From Opitutia bacterium (GTDB taxonomy: Bacteria > Verrucomicrobiota > Verrucomicrobiia > Opitutales > T3Sed10-336), in assembly GCA_003566885.1 (NCBI GenBank), contig PXBO01000010.1:1-64000 (forward strand): DNA of 64,000 bases, read 5' to 3'. Shown in pieces: positions 7,954-15,539 of this stretch. Every line of letters starts with the position of its first letter. Position 1 is the stretch's first letter. Position numbers and translations under genes: made by a program. The notes below the pieces were generated by a model that saw only the letters and a list, made by a program, of their open reading frames with translations, was not told the origin of the DNA and did not search any database.

Positions 7954-8766
7954 GTGCGCTTGAAATCTTTGATTTTTATTGCTTTGGCGCTGACGGTTGC
8001 CGGTCCGGCGGCAACAGCGGCATACGATGCGTATCTGAAAATCGATGGCGTCGATGGCGGTTCGGAAGGCAAAGCGCGTGGAGGGTGGATCGACCTGCTC
8101 TCGGTCGCGCAGGGGATGAGCCGGCCGATGGGCGACAGTGGCGGGGGTGGCGCCTCCAAACCGGAGTTTTATGATCTGCTGATGGTCAAACCGGTGGATA
8201 AAGCCACTCCCCTTCTGATGCTGGCAGGCGCCGAGGGAAGACATTTTCCGGAAGCGACGCTCGATCTCGTGCGAGCGGATGGCTCCGCCGCCCGATTTTA
8301 CCGGATACGGCTCCAGGATGCCGTCATCACCCAAACCGAGGTCATGGGAAACGTCTTCCATGAGCAGCCCCTGGAAACCGTCGCACTGACCTACGGGTAC
8401 CTGGAATGGTCCTACGTGGAATTCGATCTTGAAGGGAAAGAGGTCGCGGAGCACCTCGCCTACTGGGATCTCCTGCAAAACCAGGGCGGCATTTCGGTCA
8501 TTCCCGCAAACGGCGGGCCCCCGCCCGACCCGCCGGACGGTTTTCGGCACCGGGTCGATTTCGGCGTCTCCACCGAAACCGGCACCGGCACGCTGAGCTG
8601 GAACAGCAAAAGCGGCAAAACCTACGGCGTCTACTACAGTCCCGACCTGAACGAACCGTTCGACACCCTGGTGAAGACCGTACCCTCCGAAGGCGACGAC
8701 ACGACCTCCACCACCGTCGAACTGTCCGGTTCGCGAGGGTTTTATATCATCCGGGAGATCGATTGA
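7954..8766 (+). CDS. second Hcp-fold protein with signal peptide and C-terminal extension
   Basis: The ORF opens at a GTG at 7939 overlapping the previous stop, but AAGGAG at 7944-7949 favours the GTG at 7954; 270 residues. Signal peptide VRLKSLIFIALALTVAGPAA, cut before AYDAYLKIDGVDGGSEG. The Hcp core runs to about residue 160 (GWIDLLSVAQGMSRPM, LETVALTYGYLEWSYVEFD). A proline-rich linker (GGPPPDPPDGF) then leads to a roughly 75-residue beta domain (LSWNSKSGKTYGVYYSPDL, GFYIIREI) of a kind common at the ends of verrucomicrobial secreted proteins. Co-transcribed with the first Hcp gene. Function unknown; a secreted tube or carrier is inference. Confidence 0.88.
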   Translation: MRLKSLIFIALALTVAGPAATAAYDAYLKIDGVDGGSEGKARGGWIDLLSVAQGMSRPMGDSGGGGASKPEFYDLLMVKPVDKATPLLMLAGAEGRHFPEATLDLVRADGSAARFYRIRLQDAVITQTEVMGNVFHEQPLETVALTYGYLEWSYVEFDLEGKEVAEHLAYWDLLQNQGGISVIPANGGPPPDPPDGFRHRVDFGVSTETGTGTLSWNSKSGKTYGVYYSPDLNEPFDTLVKTVPSEGDDTTSTTVELSGSRGFYIIREID

Positions 8767-8790
8767 TTCTTGTTTCGGCGCACCAAACGC

Positions 8791-8826
8791 TGTGGCGTGC
8801 TCGCTTGCGAGCGCCTGCCTTCCGGG
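8791..8826 (+). repeat. REP-like element, GTGGCGTG hairpin family, copy 1
   Basis: GTGGCGTG followed by the hairpin CTCGC-TT-GCGAG, then CGC and a CTTCCGG tail. Three other copies in the window keep the flanks and loop but change the stem in paired fashion. It lies 25 nt after the stop of the second Hcp gene. Confidence 0.7.
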
Positions 8827-8883
8827 TTTGCGAACTCATTAGTCCGAATGGCACGGTTAAGGCGATTCATACGGTCTGATTTT

Positions 8884-8946
8884 CTCACAAAGGCACCAAG
8901 GCACGGAGGTTTTCTTTGTGTGCTTTGCGCCTCCGTGAGAGAAGGA
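8884..8946. repeat. CACCAAGGCACGGAGG-type gap repeat
   Basis: Two short runs of 8-9 nt units in opposite orientation (CACAAAGGCACCAAGGCACG and GTGTGCTTTGCGCCTCCGTG) separated by TTTTCTTT. This belongs to the same dispersed family as the CACGAAGGACACGAAGG arrays elsewhere in the window. Confidence 0.65.
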
Positions 8947-8960
8947 ATCTTTGTTTTTTT

Positions 8961-9000
8961 GCCTACGACGGAGTCGACGCCTTTGCAGGCGTTACTACGA
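8961..9000. repeat. palindromic intergenic repeat
   Basis: CTACGACGGAGTCGACGCC-TTTGCA-GGCGTTACTACG, with ACGCC/GGCGT as the inner stem and CGTAGT/ACTACG-like outer ends. It resembles other small palindromes that fill gaps here; no coding capacity. Confidence 0.4.
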
Positions 9001-9045
9001 CATGGGCTCTTAACCGAGCGGCATTCTCATTAGTCTCTTATTTCT

Positions 9046-9074
9046 GAAATCTTGCGCAAATCGCGCAAGATTTC
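9046..9074. repeat. 12-bp perfect inverted repeat
   Basis: GAAATCTTGCGC-AAATC-GCGCAAGATTTC. Perfect arms and a 5-nt loop, located in the 498-nt gap between the Hcp pair and the threonine aldolase gene that converge on it. It could stop transcription from both sides, although no long T-tract follows. Confidence 0.55.
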
Positions 9075-9202
9075 CTGGAGGGCAACTCTCCGCCGTTGCC
9101 GCCGGAACGGCAAATCGGCAATCCCGGCTTGCCGGGGTTGCCCACCACGTAACACCTTTTTGGTACAGGCTCCGCCGGCTTGGGGGAAAGGCGATAAGCT
9201 CG

Positions 9203-9234
9203 GAGGAGCGTCCGCAAGCGGACACGCCACAAAA
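9203..9234 (-). repeat. REP-like element, GTGGCGTG hairpin family, copy 2
   Basis: On the minus strand: TTTTGTGGCGTG, hairpin TCCGC-TT-GCGGA, then CGCTCCTCCGA. It is inverted relative to copy 1, about 400 nt away. Stem bases differ from copy 1 at paired positions. Confidence 0.65.
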
Positions 9235-9264
9235 GGGTGGCAACGGGCCGGCCGATCCTTGTGA

Positions 9265-10341
9265 TCAACCCCGGCAGGAAGCGACGCACTCCGCCATATC
9301 GCCGGCCAGGTCGGCGACATCCTCGGGCGAGGTATCCCAGGAGCACATGAAACGGCAGAGGCCCGGGCCGCTCTCTCCGCCGCGGCCGATGAAATCGTAA
9401 AATCCCCAGCCGCGTGCGCGCAGGTCGGCGGCGGTTTCCGGGGGAAGGTGCAAGAATACGGCGTTCGCCTGAACCGGGTAGGCCGGTTCAATCTTAGGTA
9501 TTTCGGAAATCCGCCGGGCCAGTTCCGCTGCCATGGCGTTGGCGTGGGCGGCGTGTCGCAGCCAGGCGCCGTTTTCCAAAATTCCCGCCCAGGGAGCGGC
9601 CAGATAGCGCATTTTGGATGCGAGTTGTCCGGCCTGCTTGCAGCGAAAATCGAATTCCCGGGCCAAATCCTTGTGGAAAAACACCACCGCCTCCCCCACC
9701 GCGAGTCCGTTCTTGGCGCCACCCAGGCAGAGAACATCCACCCCCGCCTGCCAGGTGATTTCCTTGGGAGTCACCCCCAGCGCGGCCACGGCATTGGCGA
9801 ACCGGGCGCCGTCCATGTGCAGGCGCAGATCGAAATCCCGGCAGAGGGCGGCAATGGCCTGAAGTTCTTCCGGCGAATAGATCGTGCCCAGTTCGGTGGG
9901 CTGGGTGACGCTGACCACGCGCGGCTTCGGGTAATGAATGTCAGATCGACGCCGGACCATGCGTTCTATGGCCGGCGGGAACACACGTCCATTTTCGCCG
10001 GGCAGGAGCAGTATCTTGGTGCCGTTGGTGAAAAACTCCGGCGCCCCGCATTCATCGGTTTCAATATGCGCCGCCTCGTGACAGAGCACGCTGTGATACG
10101 AGCGGCACATGGAGGCGAGCGAAAGCGAATTGGCCGCGGTTCCGTTGAAGGTGAAAAAGACGTCGCAGTCCGTTTCAAAAACCTCCCGGATCAGATCGGA
10201 GGCTTTTTGCGTCCACTCGTCATCGCCGTACCCCGGAGCAAACCCTCGATTGGCCTTCTCCATCGCCTCCCACGCCTCGGGACAAATTCCCGCGCAATTG
10301 TCGCTGGCAAAGGTGTAACGGCTTGGCTCGGACGAAGGCAT
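9265..10341 (-). CDS. ltaE: low-specificity L-threonine aldolase
   Basis: 358 residues. A PLP-dependent fold-type I enzyme that splits threonine or allo-threonine to glycine and acetaldehyde. Evidence: N-terminal YTFASDNCAGICPEAWEAM, AAHIETDECGAPE (the E-x-G-A active-site loop), RLHMDGARFANAVAALG (PLP-ring Asp), and the Schiff-base lysine in VLCLGGAKNGLAVGEAVVF. Length fits the family (about 340-360). The start ATG gives MPSSEPSRYTF. It is transcribed divergently from the AraC regulator gene, 261 nt away, so control by that regulator is possible but not shown. Confidence 0.92.
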   Translation of the reverse strand: MPSSEPSRYTFASDNCAGICPEAWEAMEKANRGFAPGYGDDEWTQKASDLIREVFETDCDVFFTFNGTAANSLSLASMCRSYHSVLCHEAAHIETDECGAPEFFTNGTKILLLPGENGRVFPPAIERMVRRRSDIHYPKPRVVSVTQPTELGTIYSPEELQAIAALCRDFDLRLHMDGARFANAVAALGVTPKEITWQAGVDVLCLGGAKNGLAVGEAVVFFHKDLAREFDFRCKQAGQLASKMRYLAAPWAGILENGAWLRHAAHANAMAAELARRISEIPKIEPAYPVQANAVFLHLPPETAADLRARGWGFYDFIGRGGESGPGLCRFMCSWDTSPEDVADLAGDMAECVASCRG

Positions 10342-10602
10342 AGAGAAAACGGATTACAACCTCTGATCGTTTTCCGGCTGGCGCGCAAGCGTTTATCAAG
10401 AGCCAAAGATCGGAAAGCCGCCTACGGCCAACGCGTGCGGAAAACTGGGCAGGTGCTGCGTAGCGATTTACGCGGATTCGGCGGATAATGGGGCCTAAAC
10501 AATAACGGCACGCTCAACGGATCCGCCCGTTCTCAGCACACGCAATTTTTCAACATTTCCCTGTGATTTTCAGGCAGTTCCACTTGTCGCATTCCGCAGG
10601 CG

Positions 10603-11577
10603 ATGCGCTGCGGAATGCCGACGCGAATTCTTATGGCTTACTATTGCTCTCGGTTGCAAACGCGTCTAGCGTTCATCGACGCGATGGAGCGACGGCAGAA
10701 ACTCTTTTTGGAGAAGCTTACGGCTTCCCGTATTTTTCAGGACTATAAACAGGCGTTCGAGTCGGGCACGGGATTGCCGCTGGCGGTCACGTCGTCGCAG
10801 TCCTGGGGTCTGCCCCACCGGTTCGGGGAGAAGGAAAACCCGTTCTGCTCCCTCATGGCAAAGTCCAGCAAGACCTGCGCCGCCTGTCTGGAAGTGCAAA
10901 AACGCCTTTCGGACGAGTCGGAGCACGGCCCGGTGACCCTGACCTGCTTTGCCGGGCTCTGTGACTCGGCGGTGCCCATCCGCATGGGTGAGGATCTGAT
11001 CGGACTGCTGCAAACGGGGCAGGTATTGGTCGAAGCTCCCGACGAAGCCGGTTTCAGCCGCATCACCCGCACCCTCATCAAATGGGGCATCGAGGCCGAC
11101 TTGAAGGATCTGCGAGAAGCCTATTTTGCCACTCGCGTGCTCGAACCGGACCAGTACCAGTCATTCGTGAGCATGTTGCACATTTTCGCCGAGCACCTGG
11201 CCCTGGTGGGACACCAGCTCGAGATCGCCGCCGAAAGCCGGGAAAGTCCGGTCATGCGGCGCGCGCGGGTCATTATCGAGGAAAAGCAGGCGGACGACAT
11301 CCCCTCGCGTGACGTAGCCAGGATGTTGAATACCAGCACCTTTTACTTCTGCAAACTGTTCAAAAAGGCCACCGGTCTGACCTTTACCGAATACCTGACC
11401 CGGGTGAGGGTGGAAAAGGCGAAGAATTTTCTGCTCAATCCGCACCTCCGCGTGAGCGAAATCGCCTACCAGGTGGGCTTCCGCTCATTGTCCCAGTTCA
11501 ATCGCTCGTTTCGCAACCTTGTGGGTCAGACGCCTTCCGAGTACCGGGAGGCGCGCGGGGTGTCGCCGTCGTCCTGA
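10603..11577 (+). CDS. AraC-family regulator with PocR-like N-terminal sensor
   Basis: 324 residues as listed. Internal starts at 10633 and 10684 are equally plausible because none has a clear Shine-Dalgarno sequence. The N-terminal sensor (about residues 40-200) has TGLPLAVTSSQSWGLPHRFG, NPFCSLMA, CAACLEVQKRL and LTCFAGLCDSAVPI. This cysteine pattern matches PocR-type domains, thought to bind small hydrocarbon ligands or metal. The C-terminal AraC DNA-binding domain (about 225-318) has DVARMLNTSTFYFCKLFKKATG and ISEIAYQVGFRSLSQFNRSF-like helices. Its 3' end overlaps the SIS gene tail-to-tail by 80 nt. Confidence 0.9.
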   Translation: MRCGMPTRILMAYYCSRLQTRLAFIDAMERRQKLFLEKLTASRIFQDYKQAFESGTGLPLAVTSSQSWGLPHRFGEKENPFCSLMAKSSKTCAACLEVQKRLSDESEHGPVTLTCFAGLCDSAVPIRMGEDLIGLLQTGQVLVEAPDEAGFSRITRTLIKWGIEADLKDLREAYFATRVLEPDQYQSFVSMLHIFAEHLALVGHQLEIAAESRESPVMRRARVIIEEKQADDIPSRDVARMLNTSTFYFCKLFKKATGLTFTEYLTRVRVEKAKNFLLNPHLRVSEIAYQVGFRSLSQFNRSFRNLVGQTPSEYREARGVSPSS

Positions 11578-13339
11578 CCGGCGACCTCCCCTGACGCCGG
11601 ATCACCCATTCCACCGGTGAAACGGAGTGCTCGCCTTTGGCTCGCATCGCCTCCACGGCCTCGATCGCCTCAAACAGCCGCCGACAGGCCACCGGGTACG
11701 ACACTCCGGTCAGATCCGCGATCAAGCGGGTCCCGCGGTCGATCAGCTTCTTGTTCCCTGGCGCCACACAGGTCATCCAATTACCGGTCACGCGTCCCAT
11801 TAAGGCCATGGTGGCGGTCGAAACGGCATTAAGGCAGAGTTTGAGCACCAGCCGCTCCCAGAGATCCAAAAAGGAGGAGGACACCGGACAATCGATAACC
11901 AGGCGCGGATCCGCGGGGAAAAGTAACGCGGCCCCGCCGAATTCGACTGCCGCCGCCCGCACGTAAGAATTCTTCACGCGCAGAAAAGCATCGTTCGCCA
12001 GCGACGAGGTCGAAGAACCGGTTTGCAGCGCAATCAAGGCGTCCTTTCCCGTACCGTACCGCGAAGGATCGTCCTCCGCGCCGATGCGAAACCGGAACAA
12101 TTGGTCCCGGCCCAACTGCGGAGGCTGACGGACCAAGGCTTCCGGGGCGCCCAATTCGGCATAAACGGAGGCACTCCACTCCAGGCAACGCGGTTCGCGC
12201 CCCAATAGGTCCCGCCAGGCTTCCTCCGTGGAAAGGACCGGATGCTTGAGAAAGGCCCAGGAATCCGGGGCGCCGGGATCGTCGTACTTCCGAAAAGGCG
12301 GCAAACTGAAAGTGGGCGACCTTTCGGTGGTGTCCGTAAGAATATCCAGCAGATAGTCGGATGCGGCGTAGGTCACCCGGCCGCCACCCGAGTATACTTC
12401 GCGCTCGAACTCGGTCCAGCCAGCCAAGGCGGCCAGGTTTTCGGGCGTCCGCAGGCGATCGAGCAATCCCTGGAATCGATCGGGGAGAGCTTCCGGTTCC
12501 GGGACCGCAAGGTCCAGTCTGGCGCGGACGTCGGCCGGCAGCGAAGCGTCCAGAAATCGAAGCAGTCCAAGTTCCAGCGCGGTTCCAATCACCAGAAGCT
12601 CCGCCGTCGTCGCCTGCATCCGGGTGGATCCGGCGATGGCCATCGGCCCGGCGGCGAGGTCGAGCGGCGTGATGCGGGGGTCCTCCAGGACCTCCCGCGA
12701 ACGTTCGACTGTGGCCGCCAGCAGCGGCGCCGGGTTGTTGAAAACAAAAAACACCTCGGCGCCGAGAGCCACCCCTTCCCGGGCGGTTCCGATCACAAAG
12801 GAGGTCTCGCCCCCTTCGGTGATTGCCACGACCACGTCGCCCTCCCCCGCCCCGCTCTCACGCAGCTGGTGCCGACCGAAACCGGCAAAGTCTTCAAACC
12901 CTTCCACCGATCGGATCAACGCGTAGTCCCCGCCGGCCATAATGCTGCGGGTCAGATCCTCCCGATCGGCCACCGATGCGGGCAGAGCGGGTCGCAAACG
13001 CCGCCAGGATTTCCTCCAGGCGGCATCGAGCAGGATACTGAGCCTCCCGGTGGCGCCGCATCCGGTAAAAATAATCCGCTTATTTTCGGATATCGCCCGG
13101 GAAAACGCATTCACCATGGCTTGGAACGGCGCGCTGCCCGTCACCCGGCGCAGCATCGGCACGAGATCCCGGTCGACGGAAAGCAGGAGATCGATTCCCT
13201 CGGCGGTATCCGCCGCCAACACCCGGTCCAGGTTCGCGGTAAGCGGGTGTGGCTGCTCCGTGGGCAGGGCGCCCAAGTGAAACTCGGTCTCGCTCGCGGT
13301 AAAATAGTCCGCCTTCTCACGGGCTCCCGGATTGCTCAT
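11498..13339 (-). CDS. GCKR/MurQ-like SIS-domain sugar-phosphate protein
   Basis: The start is placed at MSNPGAREKADYF (54th codon of the ORF), where family-like sequence begins; 613 residues. The N-terminal HLGALPTEQPHPLTANLD resembles the start of MurQ/GCKR. The first SIS domain has IIFTGCGATGRLSILLDAAW (compare MurQ GAGTSGR), VVVAITEGGETSFVIG and AGSTRMQATTAELLVIG; a second SIS-like half follows (about residues 310-560) with TGSSTSSLANDAF. Twin SIS domains resemble glucokinase regulatory protein rather than the single-domain MurNAc-6-P etherase. Role inferred: binding or processing of an amino-sugar phosphate. The last residues (RSPVRTTATPRAPPGTRK) look non-family and are read through the AraC 3' end. 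Confidence 0.78.
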   Translation of the reverse strand: MSNPGAREKADYFTASETEFHLGALPTEQPHPLTANLDRVLAADTAEGIDLLLSVDRDLVPMLRRVTGSAPFQAMVNAFSRAISENKRIIFTGCGATGRLSILLDAAWRKSWRRLRPALPASVADREDLTRSIMAGGDYALIRSVEGFEDFAGFGRHQLRESGAGEGDVVVAITEGGETSFVIGTAREGVALGAEVFFVFNNPAPLLAATVERSREVLEDPRITPLDLAAGPMAIAGSTRMQATTAELLVIGTALELGLLRFLDASLPADVRARLDLAVPEPEALPDRFQGLLDRLRTPENLAALAGWTEFEREVYSGGGRVTYAASDYLLDILTDTTERSPTFSLPPFRKYDDPGAPDSWAFLKHPVLSTEEAWRDLLGREPRCLEWSASVYAELGAPEALVRQPPQLGRDQLFRFRIGAEDDPSRYGTGKDALIALQTGSSTSSLANDAFLRVKNSYVRAAAVEFGGAALLFPADPRLVIDCPVSSSFLDLWERLVLKLCLNAVSTATMALMGRVTGNWMTCVAPGNKKLIDRGTRLIADLTGVSYPVACRRLFEAIEAVEAMRAKGEHSVSPVEWVIRRQGRSPVRTTATPRAPPGTRKASDPQGCETSD

Positions 13340-13583
13340 GGGATGGCATTGTCCCTTCGGCGGCCGGTCTCGTCGACGGCAAAAACAGCGACGTTTCAGC
13401 GGGACCACGCAATCGGGTAATCCGGAAGGGTTTTTCGCCCGCGCCAACCCGGCCGCCACCGTTCCGCTTTTCTGCTTTACCGGAAAAACCACCTTCACCT
13501 AAACTCCAGCCGTCAAGGAGGGTCGGCGGGGGCTTCACCGGTCGGCTTCTCCACGCAACAAAAACCACTCATTCGACTTTGCC

Positions 13584-14156
13584 ATGAAAACCAAGCCTTG
13601 TTTCCTCCTTCGCACCCTGATCGCGGTTTCCCTGTTCTCTGGGGGCAGCGTCCTTTCGGCCGACATCCCCGACCAGGACATAAACGGTCCCGATGACAAT
13701 GGTCCTGTATTCACCGCCAAGGGACGGGCCGAACTGGGCTTTCACGCGAGTTATTCCATTCTCGATCCTGATGGTCAGGACAGCGTGGACATTCTCAGCG
13801 GACATCTGGATTTTTCATATTTCATCCTCGATAATTGGGCGCTCCGGCCACAGTACCAAGTCATCCGCTACGACAACGGCACTTCGCTCACCGCCCACGT
13901 GCTGGGGTTGGGGGTCGATTTTCACATTCCGCATGAGAACATCGCCTTTTATTTCGGCGGCGCGCCCAGCGTAGGATTTGTCAGCGCGGATAACTCGGAC
14001 AGCGACACGGAGTTTTTGATGGAGCTCCGGGGCGGCATCAAGCATTACCTGTCCCAACGCCTGGCCCTTAACACACAAATCTCCTACTCGTTCGGCAGCG
14101 ATTACTCGCTGACCCGGGCCACCATGGGATTGTCCGTGCTGTTCGGAGGAAACTAA
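13584..14156 (+). CDS. small outer-membrane beta-barrel protein
   Basis: 190 residues with a signal peptide (MKTKPCFLLRTLIAVSLFSGG, cleavage near LSA). The rest alternates polar and hydrophobic residues in about eight strands (AELGFHASYSIL, LDFSYFILDNWALRPQYQV, LGLGVDFHI, FLMELRGGIKHYL, LALNTQISYSFG) and ends in a strand with terminal LFGGN, consistent with an OmpA/OmpW-size barrel. No family name can be given. It ends by overlapping the YdjM-like gene tail-to-tail by 4 nt. Confidence 0.7.
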   Translation: MKTKPCFLLRTLIAVSLFSGGSVLSADIPDQDINGPDDNGPVFTAKGRAELGFHASYSILDPDGQDSVDILSGHLDFSYFILDNWALRPQYQVIRYDNGTSLTAHVLGLGVDFHIPHENIAFYFGGAPSVGFVSADNSDSDTEFLMELRGGIKHYLSQRLALNTQISYSFGSDYSLTRATMGLSVLFGGN

Positions 14157-15148
14157 TCGCCCTCCAGGCCGAAGGTCGGTTCGAAATAACGCCAGGATAC
14201 CGGGCCGCCGGTTTCGTCCAGCTCAACCTCCATCGAAAAGGGCGGCGGCTGATCGCCGGGCCGCAGCCTCTCCGCCCAGGGATGCAGGGTGCGAAAGCGT
14301 AAATCCGAGTACAAGACGGCCCGTCCATCATTCGACCGCCCGATTTCCTCCGATACCGCATAAACCGCGAACCACTCCCAGGTCGCGAAAAACGATTCCT
14401 CCGCCCCCCACTGACGCAATTCGTCCCGGTCGGCCCGCCGGAAAACTTCGAACCGGCCCTCCGGGGCGGTTCGGAAAAGGTGGAAGGGTTCGACCAGGTA
14501 TTCGTGTTCGGTTTCGACGATGAGTTTCCAGCGAAACGGGGTCAGAAAATCAGGATCGAGATGAATTCGCTCAAAAACCGCGCCTTGGTCATCGAGCGCT
14601 GACGCGATGCGCGCCTCAAGCAGGGTTTTTACGCCGAAATTCGTGAACGGGTAAACGATGATAAACCCCAGCGCCACCAGGCCATACCGCGGCTTGCGGT
14701 TGGATCCGACCAAAAGCGACCCCAGAAAAAGCACCAGGATCGTAATGGTGAGCAAAGGATCAATAATAAAGACGCTCCCCAGCGCGTAACGCGTGCTGGA
14801 GAACGGGGCGAACACCAGCGTTCCGTAGTTATTGATCCAATCGAGAAAAACGTGCAGCAGGACACAGGCGTAGGCAAAAAGAAAGAGTTGGGGAAACCGC
14901 CACGAACCGCGCTTGAAAATCCAGAAAAACCCGGCCACTGCCGCGGCGAGCAACATTCCACCGAAAACCGAATGGGTAAACGCCCGGTGGTAGAGCAGGT
15001 AGAATTCGGGATCACTGCTGAGAAAGTTATCGATGTCGGGCAGCCAGGCCGCGAGCATGCCGAAGGGCACGATCGCTTTGCCCGGAAAGCGGCGGCGCAC
15101 CGCCTGGCCTGCCAACCCGCCGGCGACAATATGAGTGACCGGATCCAT
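14153..15148 (-). CDS. YdjM/DUF457-type membrane-bound metal-dependent hydrolase
   Basis: 331 residues. The N-terminus MDPVTHIVAGGLAGQAV has the family's first His. AAWLPDIDNF carries the Asp pair, YHRAFTHSVFGG is the characteristic HR-x-x-THS motif, and VLLHVFLDWINNYGT is the second metal-binding helix (H-x-x-x-D). About four transmembrane helices lie in residues 60-175, followed by a periplasmic or cytoplasmic C-terminal region of about 150 residues unique to this subgroup. Activity is not established for the family. It diverges from the recA region. Confidence 0.85.
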   Translation of the reverse strand: MDPVTHIVAGGLAGQAVRRRFPGKAIVPFGMLAAWLPDIDNFLSSDPEFYLLYHRAFTHSVFGGMLLAAAVAGFFWIFKRGSWRFPQLFLFAYACVLLHVFLDWINNYGTLVFAPFSSTRYALGSVFIIDPLLTITILVLFLGSLLVGSNRKPRYGLVALGFIIVYPFTNFGVKTLLEARIASALDDQGAVFERIHLDPDFLTPFRWKLIVETEHEYLVEPFHLFRTAPEGRFEVFRRADRDELRQWGAEESFFATWEWFAVYAVSEEIGRSNDGRAVLYSDLRFRTLHPWAERLRPGDQPPPFSMEVELDETGGPVSWRYFEPTFGLEGD

Positions 15149-15161
15149 AAGCCCGGCATCC

Positions 15162-15209
15162 TAGCAGCCTGTCGGACTTAGGCTACCGCCTAAGTCCGAC
15201 AGGCTGCTA
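15162..15209. repeat. CTGTCGG palindrome, large copy
   Basis: A 22-bp perfect inverted repeat with a 4-nt loop (arm begins TAGCAGCCTGTCGGACTTAG; loop TACC), 14 nt upstream of the YdjM-like start. There is no T-run. It shares the core CTGTCGG...CCGACAG with the palindrome at 15367. It could fold as a very stable hairpin in any transcript of this gap. Confidence 0.75.
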
Positions 15210-15366
15210 ATGGAGGAAATTTCATGACAGAAGACTGGAATAGGTGTGAAAAAACTCATGAATGGTATGTAAAGGCTGCTTCAGGCTCGAGTCGCGTTCA
15301 TTCTCACCCAAGTTCTTCGCCTTTCTCGAAAAATTTCCCCGCCTTTTGTCATGATATTTCCTCTTT

Positions 15367-15400
15367 TAGTAGTCTGTCGGCGAAGCCCGACAGACTACTA
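15367..15400. repeat. CTGTCGG palindrome, second copy
   Basis: TAGTAGTCTGTCGG-CGAAGC-CCGACAGACTACTA, 14-bp perfect arms, 140 nt upstream of the recA start. The outer arm differs from the first copy at both sides in matched fashion (GCAGCC versus GTAGTC), so pairing is kept. Confidence 0.72.
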
Positions 15401-15539
15401 GCCGACCCCGGACCCCGACAACAGCCGTAAGCCGAAAAATTCAAAGAAAAAGTATTGAAATTATGATCACATGTCCCTAGCCCTGATCCTTGGGGACCGT
15501 CGGTGCGGTCAATCCCCGATGTCACTCAAAGAAGCAGCC

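Noticed and set aside
7379-8766. Type VI secretion locus
   Set aside because: Only Hcp-fold proteins are present, and both have Sec signals. No sheath, baseplate, ATPase or membrane-complex gene is nearby.
12242-13420. 392-codon ORF antisense to the SIS gene
   Set aside because: Arg/Gly/Pro-rich shadow; the reverse-strand SIS protein is clearly the real product.
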